Shown here piece by piece: positions 57,101 through 64,000 of a stretch of 64,000 bases of DNA. The position numbers were made by a program, and so were the translations under genes. Origin of the DNA: Brachionus rotundiformis (lineage: Eukaryota > Rotifera > Eurotatoria > Ploima > Brachionidae). The notes beneath the pieces were generated by a model, which saw nothing but the letters and a program-made list of their open reading frames with translations, had not been told where the DNA came from and ran no database searches. The stretch is from contig JAESIW010000136.1 of NCBI GenBank assembly GCA_016802295.1, forward strand, positions 142,177-206,176, written 5' to 3'. Position 1 is the stretch's first letter. Every line of letters begins with the position of its first letter.

Positions 57101-58861
57101 CGTAAGAACGAAATACAAAAAGACATGAACGAATTTTTCAAACAACAACTCAAAAAGCATGACCAATTACTAACTTATATGAACCAAAATTTAAATGCCC
57201 AAGATAATATACTGCGTGCTTTGGCCGATGCCAATGCTGCATTTGCTGTTGAGAGACAGAAAATTTTACAAGCATGCAAAAATCGTAATGATTATGTAAA
57301 TACATTGATTAATTCGTATAAATCGGTGGATGAATTGATGGAAAAAGCAAAAAAAGGGGTTTCTTTTTTTGAAGGACTTGTTGAGCCATTGCAAAATTTG
57401 CTAAAAGATGTAGGTGATTTTTGTATCGCTCAGAAAAGAGAGCGCAAAACTCTACCAGACAAAAATATAACCAATATAACCAATGTACCAGCAGCTCAAA
57501 ATTTTGTTCCTTTGGTTAACCCGTACAAGAGAGAACCATCAATTAAGCCTAATATTAGTCAAGAATCGGTGGTCGATAGACCAAGATTGAAAGATTTTCT
57601 ACCAATAATGAAACCAGAAACTTGGGGACACAATAAACAAAGACCGAATATGCCTAATTTTCCAAATGATCAAGAAAATAAAATGACACCATTTCCATCG
57701 GGCATAAATGAGCCAATGGTCTCAAATAATCAGCAATCTAATATTCAGAATCAGCAATCTGGCAATTCTAAACAAAGAGGTCCAATCGCTAACCCAGCCT
57801 TTACTTTTGTTCCAAATCTAGCACAAGTTGAGACGAATAAATTAGATTACAATAGACAAAATATGTTCGAAAAGGACAAAATTGGCGAAGATAATTTGGC
57901 AAAAGAAAGAGAAATAGAGTTAAAACGAAAACAATTAGAACAACAGGAATTACAGCTGAAATATATGCAGCAACAATTTGAACTTCAACAAAAGGAAATC
58001 TTGGAAAAACAAAAACATGAACTAATGGTGGAAAAGCAAAGACAAGAGCAATTGTATTTACAAAAACAACAACAAATGATTTTTGAACAACAAAAGCAAC
58101 AGCAAATCTACTGGAACAAACAAAGCATAAACCAAAATTATATGCAAACAAATGGTACAGCTAATAATCAACAATACCCAAATGCATATGGTCATAACCA
58201 AGCACCTAATGATTTAAGTAAAAATGTCACTCAACCTCACCAGCTTGGAACACAAATACCAATGAATAGTACAGCTAATAATCAACAATACCCAAATGCA
58301 TATGGTCATAACCAAGCACCTAATGATTTAAGTAAAAATGTCACTCAACCTCACCAGCTTGGAACACAAATACCAATGAATAGTACAGCTAATAATCAAC
58401 AATATCCAAATGCATTTGGTCAAAATCAAACTGGTACTAAATCTTCTATTGATTCAACTAAAATATTTGACGAATTGAAGCCAGACTCAGTTTACAAGCC
58501 TGGTTATTTTTCACAAATGAAATTCGAGTCATTTTTACCAACATCTTCATCAAATGAGCTCAATTTTCCAAATAATTCACTTTTTTCCAATACAAATAAA
58601 AATTCATATTCAAATCAACCGGTTTTATATTCACAACCTGTTAATAACAATACTGCTAGTCAAATCCGACCGAGTTTTCCAACACAAACCTACTCTCCAT
58701 CGATCGCATCCAATGCTTCTTTTGTCAAACAACCTAGCCAAAATTCAATAAATCAAACACCACAAAATAAACCAATTAATACAACTATAGACGATCTTTT
58801 CGATATATTCAGTTCAACTGATCAAAATTTGCCAAATCAACCACCAATCCAGCCATTAAAA
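54111..58861 (+). repeat. right arm of large inverted duplication
   Basis: About 4.75 kb, the reverse complement of 46195-50831. It starts inside MCM8 exon 11 (AATCAACAAAAAAGTGAAG) and ends within the PTPN23 linker, where the sequence changes from CCAGCCAT to unrelated bases. It has one more copy of a 114-bp unit than the left arm. Confidence 0.93.
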
Positions 58862-58876
58862 GTTGATTTCAAATAA
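55038..58876 (+). CDS. truncated second copy of PTPN23 (Bro1 and V domains, no phosphatase)
   Basis: Mirror image of the left gene. Exons 55038-55127, 55189-55263, 55320-55447, 55492-55618, 55666-55800 and 55838-58876, with all splice sites kept, encode about 1197 residues. It is nearly identical to the left protein (only a few changes, for example KDEPIVS to INEPMVS and MQEQFELQ to MQQQFELQ) except for one extra 38-residue repeat unit and an abrupt end after PPIQPLKVDFK, so the phosphatase domain is missing. The reading frame and promoter region are intact, so it could be expressed as an ESCRT-binding Bro1 protein without PTP, or it could be a young pseudogene. The 5' region is shared with the left copy. 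Confidence 0.85.
58156..58383 (+). repeat. 114-bp coding tandem repeat (two full units)
   Basis: Two successive 114-bp units, each encoding 38 residues that begin TANNQQYPNAYGHNQAPN and run to GTQIPMNS, followed by the start of a third (from 58384). The left PTPN23 copy has one full unit plus the partial one (starts at 46785 and 46671 on the minus strand). The difference is a clean in-frame unit gain or loss. Confidence 0.9.
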
Positions 58877-59485
58877 AATACACAATACATAATAAACCTA
58901 CCAATACACGTTTGGTTTTAAAATACCACCTGTACAAAGTCCATATAATCAGACACTATAAACTAAGACAATTAAAACATTGGGACTTTTTCATCCGAAT
59001 TTTGATTTTTAACGAGATTAATTTAACTTGGTTCGTATTAAAAAATCTGATTAATAAATTCAAGATATAAATAGATTTACAAATAAATTTTATTAAAATT
59101 TTGATTCTGAGAAACAAAAAAATTTTTTTAACATCTATTAAAATTTTTTAAAATTTTTTTAAATTCAAGAATATTTTACCATTGAATTGTGACGGATATC
59201 AACTTTGAATTCAGACAAATTTCATCAATATTATTTAGGAAAATAAACATGAATCTCTGGATCAAAATTATCAAACATCTGAGAGAGATAATATTTAATA
59301 TAAAATAATTTTCATCAAAAGAACAAATTGAAAAAATAAACGAAGCATCAAAATTGAAATTTTTAAATAATATCTTAATGGGAAACTATTCAAAGGGGTT
59401 TGGTATTAAAGAGATTTATTCCGAAAAGCGAAAAAAAGAATATTCGAAGTAAGGATTAAAGTGTCTTCTCAATAGTGTTATAGAT
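58877..59485. other. sequence interrupting the right PTPN23 copy
   Basis: About 600 bp of AT-rich sequence unrelated to the left copy, between the end of the right arm and the PTP remnant. No open frame, terminal repeats or target duplication are evident to my eye, so its origin is unclear. Confidence 0.5.
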
Positions 59486-59489
59486 GATT

Positions 59490-60215
59490 ATTTCAAGTCC
59501 ATTTAATCTAAATTTGCCAAATCAAGAACCAATTCAGCCATCAAAAGTTAATTTTAGCCAAATACCCTCTCAAAAAGATTTGTTCTGTTCAGGTAACTAA
59601 AAAAAACACAATACCGGAACCACAAATAAATAAAGTGAATGTATCATGTTTATGGTATTACAAGAACAATGCGAAATAATGGTAAATTTGTGCAGAGATA
59701 ATGAGCTTAATCAAAATTTATATTTTCCAATTGATAAACAAAATACTCTTTCAATGAGTGGTGTGCAAGTACAACTGCAATCAATCAAAGAAACCAATAG
59801 TTCAATTCAGCGTGTTTTCACTGTGCAAAAAGATTCTCATACTCGGACAGTGGTAATGTTGCAATACAAATGTAAAAGTGGTAAATGTTCATCAATAACC
59901 AGTGTAACTGGTATTGCACAGAATGAAATGCCAGAAAATGTTGGCAATTTTTTAAAATTTGTCAAAGAATGTGAGAGCTTTTACTTAAAAGAGCAGAGAA
60001 ATCGGACCAAACCGATTTTGGTACATTGTATGAATGGAGTGTCAAGATCAGCAGTTTTCATACTTTTGTATTCAATTATACAAATAGTTGATACAATATG
60101 TCAGAGTGATTTTTTCGCGGCACAGTTTAACAGTGACCTAGTGCTTAAATCAATTAAGCAGATGAGATCAAAGAGAAAGTATATGATTCAATCGACTTAT
60201 CAATTAAAGTACTCA
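59490..60215 (+). pseudogene. PTPN23 phosphatase-domain remnant
   Basis: Corresponds to the reverse complement of parts of about 45068-46230 in the left gene. First comes a decayed linker piece (TTGCCAAATCAAGAACC... with indels and stops). After loss of the segment that encodes the start of the PTP domain, an open stretch runs from 59655: VLQEQCEIMVNLCRDNELNQ through HCMNGVSRS to STYQLKYS. There are visible substitutions (WESGKC to CKSGKC, ELM to EIM). It breaks off at about 60215, where it meets reversed MCM8 sequence. The missing PTP N-terminus and absent splice link to the Bro1 part make it non-functional. Confidence 0.85.
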
Positions 60216-60532
60216 AATTATCTCCACCAGCATTATCGATATTTTCTGCATTCCATTTTTTTCTATTTTTATTATTGTACCAATTTTTTTTACCAAACCA
60301 GGGCTTTTTGTTGCCCGAATTGAAGTTTTTGTTTTGATTAGTCCAATTTTTATTTGAATTATTGCTCATTTTAAATTTATAAAATAAAATTCATAAAAAA
60401 AGTTAAAATAATTTGTAATTTGAAAACAAAAGTTGTATTTATTTTGTTATTGAATAAAAAATAAAAATTTAAAATAAATATTTGTGAAACCAATACAACC
60501 TTGGTCATGTTCCTGTTTTTCTACCAAGATTA
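60216..60532 (-). pseudogene. inverted fragment of MCM8 promoter and exon 1
   Basis: The reverse complement of about 50835-51150. On the minus strand it reads the MCM8 start (ATG at 60369, MSNNSNKNWTNQNKNFNSG) through KNRKKWNAENIDNAGGDN, then joins sequence antisense to the PTP remnant. The MCM8 upstream region is copied too (to about 60532), with more differences than the PTPN23 arms show. Only about 50 of 875 codons remain. Confidence 0.88.
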
Positions 60533-60714
60533 TCATTATTTTAATCTAGTTAAAAATTAAGATAAGTAATTATACTCAATTACAAGATAAAATTTTAATT
60601 TAAGACAACTTATTATTCACCGATTCTATAACTGCAACAAACCATTTTTTTTTCATTTAAAGAATCATATAATTAATTTTATCTTTAAAAAAATTGAATT
60701 TAAAACAAAGTTAA
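60370..60714. other. region upstream of the Tudor gene
   Basis: 345 bp. The first 160 bp are the copied MCM8 promoter region; the rest (60533-60714) is AT-rich and should contain the Tudor-gene promoter. The copied promoter faces away from the Tudor gene. Confidence 0.45.
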
Positions 60715-61605
60715 ATGGCTATTACTGGTTTTACTGACGAAGAAATTCGCGAAAGAAGCGAAAAAGTATCCAACCAAAAGAAAAATTTTAATGAAATTAA
60801 GTAATTAATTTAAAAGTTAAAATCACTTGAAATGGTCAGCAATGAGCTTTATTTGGATTTAATTCCAGAAGATATGAAAACTGAAAAATTGAACAAAATT
60901 TACTTCGAAGTATTTGGCATGGAGACAATGGACATTTATCTGTCAAGAGATATTTTTAGTACAAAGTCAATATTGACCAGCGATTTTAGCTCGAATGGTT
61001 TTTTCTGGGCACAGAATGAAGATGAAGGGGTAATATGTAATTCATAAATCAATTGATTATTTACATCTTTGAATTAGATGTCAAACAAATTCCGAGAATT
61101 GTTCGATGTGCTCAATAAAACAAATGAAAATGAGCTGAAGCCTTTGGCTGATCTGAAGATAAAATGGTGCATAGCTGAATATTGCGGTGAATGGTTTAGA
61201 GCATATATAGATAAAGTTTTTGACAATGACAAAATTCAAGTTTTTTTCCTTGACTATGGTACCACGGCAATTGTAGATCATTCATCTACAAGATTAGAAA
61301 ATAATGACAAAGTGTGGGAACTACCGCCTTTGGCGGTACCATTTGTTCTCAAGGGTAAAAAATTATCAATAGAAAGTAATTGTTTAGTGAAAATTTTATA
61401 TTTAGATGTCACTTTAACAAAATTTGCCAAATTCAAAAAAATGCAATATTCTTTCTTCAATGTGATGTCACTTAAATTAATTGAAGACGTAATATTTTGT
61501 ATAAAATTTCTAAATATTATATTAAATATTCTTTATAAAAAGAGTTTTATATTTGAAGTTGAATTGATGGACTCCAAAGGCACTCCTCTTTTACAATTGT
61601 TATAA
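60715..61605 (+). CDS. small single-Tudor-domain protein
   Basis: Five exons fit best: 60715-60765, 60817-61029, 61078-61354, 61406-61488 and 61543-61605, giving 228 residues. Splicing out 61489-61542 removes an out-of-character hydrophobic run and joins KLIED to SFIFEVELMDSKG in phase. The central part is an extended Tudor domain: GFFWAQNEDEG, then WCIAEYCGEWFRAYIDKVF and VFFLDYGTTAIVD, carrying the aromatic and DYG residues used to bind methylated arginine. Flanking beta strands of the staphylococcal-nuclease-like half are partly visible. Similar domains occur in TDRD/Tudor germline proteins that bind PIWI. It is much shorter than those, with one Tudor only. The last two introns are less certain. 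Confidence 0.75.
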
Positions 61606-61815
61606 AAAATATTTTTGTGATTAATTAATACACAATTGACCACAATTGATTAAAAATATCCATTTTCTATCTATCTCCTTAATTTGTTAAAACTTTGTTT
61701 CACATATTAAATAAAATTTTCATATTAGTTTTTTATTTTGATTAATATACTAATTAGCTGCTACTTTAAGTTTTTATTGAAAAAAAATCATTTTGGTTCT
61801 CAAAATAGTAAAAAT

Positions 61816-62031
61816 TTAACATGACCATTTTCCACCACATGCGCCAACTCTTCCGCCCCATCCCGAACCCCAGTTTCCCCATCCGCGGCCCCGTCCTAGT
61901 CCCCATCCGTCTCTTATCCACCCGGAACCCCATCCACCATTCCAGAGACCACCACCCCAGGCATGGGTTGTAGTGCCACAAAGCATTCCTATCACTACTA
62001 TTAGGAGAATGGTTGTAAGATTTAGTTTCAT
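61816..62031 (-). CDS. secreted Gly/Trp-rich peptide
   Basis: A single-exon frame of 71 residues. MKLNLTTILLIVVIGMLCGT is a clear signal peptide, with likely cleavage after THA near residue 24. The mature part (about 47 residues) is almost only Gly, Trp, Arg and Ser, in repeats such as GGLWNGGWGSGW and GRGRGWGNWGSGW, with two cysteines near the end (ACGGKWSC). Net charge is positive. The layout resembles glycine-rich antimicrobial or cuticle/mucus peptides, but no family is recognised. The local G+C is much higher than the surroundings. A frame overlapping on the same strand (61766-61981) is a shadow. Confidence 0.72.
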   Translation of the reverse strand: MKLNLTTILLIVVIGMLCGTTTHAWGGGLWNGGWGSGWIRDGWGLGRGRGWGNWGSGWGGRVGACGGKWSC

Positions 62032-62825
62032 TTTAGATTTATGGTCAAAAATTTTTTACCTGATCTTAAATACCCAAGTTTTTTTTAATAAAAGTAAAAT
62101 ATTCGGCGCATTTTAAACCTAATTCCGTATAAAAAGAATTTTATTCTAGATAATAAGTTTCTTATTTTAAGCTAAATTATAAAAATAAAAAATTAACCTA
62201 CATGAAAAAATAGACCAAATTTAAAAAAAAAAATTTTCTTTATCTTTTTTTTTGACGAATATTTGTTTACAATTAAATAATACGAAAAAAATTATCAACA
62301 ATTAATAATTGAGCTAATTTTGAGTTTCATCAATAAATCAATGGTTATTTGCTTAAAATCAAAATTCATCTTTTAATGTTTTAAGTTATTAATACTGAAA
62401 AATTTGGTTTCATTAGCTTAACTTTATTTCTTGTTTGTTTTTTCCTTTTAATTTTTCAATAGTTTAAATCAAAAGTTCAAAGAAAAAAATTAACTAATTT
62501 TAATTTAAATTTATTAATTTTTAATTAAATTATATCAATAAATGACAAAAAAAAAGAGAGAAAATATTAAAAAAGACATGAAATTTTAATAAATAATTTT
62601 TTTAGTTTGTTTTACTTTTTAAAATTTTTCAAACTCATAAATAAATTCGATTAAAAAAAAAAAGAGTTATCTTTTTTTTGTAGCCCAAGTTATCTAAACT
62701 CAATTTCAAATTTAAATCAAAATGATAAAAAGGGTTGAATTAAAATGCTTTTAAATAATGTTTTTAATCGCTCGGTAAATTAAAATTTTACACTAAATGA
62801 ATATTGTTATCTATTCGGTCCTCAT
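62032..62825. other. intergenic region between Gly-rich peptide and ERM gene
   Basis: 794 bp of very AT-rich sequence, upstream of the peptide gene (start 62031, minus) and downstream of the ERM stop (62826, minus). No frame or repeat stands out. Confidence 0.45.
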
Positions 62826-63410
62826 TTACATAGACTCAAACTCGTCTATTCTTTTTTTGGTATTTCCTTGTCTAATTTGCTTCAAAGTCTTGTATTTGTC
62901 ACGACCTTCTTTAAGATTGTCCTGATGAATGGTGTCCTCTTTGGTCTGCTTGTTCGGGTCCTTCACTTGGTTCAAATCTCTTCTCAACTCTTCAAGTTGT
63001 TGCTTCATCTTTTGGTTTTTGTCCACAGCTGGCTCACGGTATTGCTCCGGCGGCAATGACTCGTTTAACTTAAGCTCAATTCCGTTCTCATTTTTTACCT
63101 CATCGTCCTCATCATGCTCATTGTCGTCGGCATGCAAATGGTTGGATATTGACGAAGAACTGGCAGATCCATTGGCATGGTAATGCTGATTGGTTTGATG
63201 CATAAAGGACGAATGCGATGAGCCATTGCTGCTCGCTGCTGCTGCATTTATGTTCTTGGTTGTCACATCGGCCAACTTTCTCTGACTCTCTTCAACCCTG
63301 CGATGTGCATTCAACAGCTCTTCTTCCAAGCGCATGGCTTCTTCGGCCTTTCGCTGTGCTTCCTCGGCCTTCTCTTCGGCCAGGCGCCGCGCCTCCTCAG
63401 CTGCCGATGC
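62826..63410 (-). CDS. ezrin/radixin/moesin (ERM) protein, last exon
   Basis: The final 585-nt exon (194 codons plus stop) of an ERM gene whose earlier exons lie beyond the window. ERM proteins link actin to the plasma membrane. After an acceptor AG at 63412-63411, the frame opens with an Ala/Glu/Arg-rich helix (AEEARRLAEEKAEEAQRKAE), continues with a Ser/His/Asp-rich linker, then the C-terminal actin-binding domain: RRDLNQVKDPNKQTKED, EGRDKYKTLKQIRQGNTKKR and the end IDEFESM. The regulatory Thr of the KYKTLKQIRQG motif is present. Codon use is clearly more GC-rich than in neighbouring genes, typical of a strongly expressed conserved gene. Which ERM paralogue, or moesin alone, cannot be told. 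Confidence 0.92.
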   Translation of the reverse strand, partial: ASAAEEARRLAEEKAEEAQRKAEEAMRLEEELLNAHRRVEESQRKLADVTTKNINAAAASSNGSSHSSFMHQTNQHYHANGSASSSSISNHLHADDNEHDEDDEVKNENGIELKLNESLPPEQYREPAVDKNQKMKQQLEELRRDLNQVKDPNKQTKEDTIHQDNLKEGRDKYKTLKQIRQGNTKKRIDEFESM

Positions 63411-64000
63411 CTTATCAAAATAATAATTAATAAGCGAATATCAATCAAAAACAACTTATATATCACGATGCAAATTTTGAAATTATAAACAATTTGGTCA
63501 ACAAAAACCAAGCAAATGGTTTAATATCGTTCTATAGAAGTGGTCAGACTTTTTCTCCAAATTTATTTTAGCTTTATTATTTTTATTTAATTAATTGAAT
63601 ATTTTATCTAAAAAATCTTTTTTCTATATCCTGAAGTACAGACTTAACTTATTTTCAAATTCGTTTATTTTATTCAATTAACTAAATATTTTATTAATTA
63701 AAAAATTTATTAAAAAATTCTAAAATTTTTGCTTCATCCCCAATTATAGACTTAACTAATTTTAAAATTAATTTTATTTTATTTTTTTCATTTATTTGAT
63801 TTTTATATTTAATTTAAAAAAATTTAAAATTTTCTATATCCTGATGTAAAGACTTAAATTTTTTCCAATTTTTTTTATTCTATTTTTAATTAATATTTTA
63901 TTAAAAAAATTCTTCTATATACCGAAATGGTCAGACTTAACCAATTTTCAATTTTTGTTCTTATTTTTCAGTAGATTAATTAATTATTTTATTAAAAAAA
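63411..64000 (-). other. ERM intron sequence with about 100-bp imperfect tandem repeats
   Basis: Presumed intron upstream of the last ERM exon. From about 63545 to 63960 a unit containing CAGACTTAAC, TTTTC and a TTTTATT/AATTAA tail recurs five times (near 63546, 63642, 63748, 63850 and 63933). Four of the units also contain CTATAT or a close match upstream. Units are diverged and 80-105 bp long. No coding sequence is visible. Confidence 0.5.

Noticed and set aside
61489..61542. Keeping 61489-61542 as coding in the Tudor gene
   Set aside because: It is open, but encodes an isolated hydrophobic stretch and is bounded by GTAATA and AAAAG in phase 0, so it is more likely an intron.
61766..61981. 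Gly/Trp/Met/Arg-rich frame overlapping the secreted peptide
   Set aside because: Same DNA in a shifted frame without a signal peptide; the 61816-62031 frame is far more plausible.

Overview
The window is animal nuclear DNA. It is strongly AT-rich by eye, with compact genes, short GT-AG introns (mostly 45-120 nt) and unmistakably metazoan gene content (KCNQ channel, class A GPCR, ERM protein, stefins, Tudor protein). I infer a rotifer of the Brachionus type, from the base composition, the intron style and the RING/coiled-coil proteins typical of that group. That is inference, not proof. Most genes below were assembled exon by exon by matching splice-site phase to remembered family alignments, and several are too broken up to appear as single open frames.

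Layout: 1-164 is the end of NKAP (+). 808-6039 is a complete KCNQ gene (-) whose first intron holds an intronless GPCR on the other strand, and whose S5-pore region has two alternative exons plus a 7-nt microexon. 8312-10220 USP39 (-) and 10419-13245 VPS51 (+) share a 198-bp divergent promoter. Next come TMEM186 (+), a small multi-pass protein (-), a RING protein (-), a membrane-anchored HIT-type protein (-) with a tRNA-Leu antisense in one intron, a secreted DNase I-like enzyme (-) and a SAPC2-like protein (-). The + strand then carries DEPDC1 (22814-26947), ATG4 (28967-30889), KAT14 (31182-32650), IER3IP1 (33107-33468) and ASCC2 (33636-36300). 37315-42290 holds four stefin (cystatin A/B type) genes around a TRIM-like RING gene, with a foldback MITE at 41303-41669.

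43019-60532 is rearranged. First comes a second copy of the DEPDC1 3' end with a GC-rich repeat. Then comes a large inverted duplication: two near-identical arms (about 46195-50831 and 54111-58861) carry PTPN23/HD-PTP in opposite orientation and bracket MCM8. The left PTPN23 is complete; the right copy has lost its phosphatase domain, and a decayed remnant of that domain is joined to an inverted piece of the MCM8 5' end. The window closes with a Tudor protein (+), a secreted Gly/Trp-rich peptide (-) and the last exon of an ezrin/radixin/moesin gene (-).

Functional themes are RNA processing and ribosome rescue (NKAP, USP39, ASCC2), vesicle traffic and autophagy (VPS51, IER3IP1, PTPN23, ATG4), DNA repair (MCM8) and excitability (KCNQ, GPCR). 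I see no bacterial-style operons; neighbours appear to be independent genes. The most unusual structures are the KCNQ alternative pore exons and the PTPN23/MCM8 inverted duplication.
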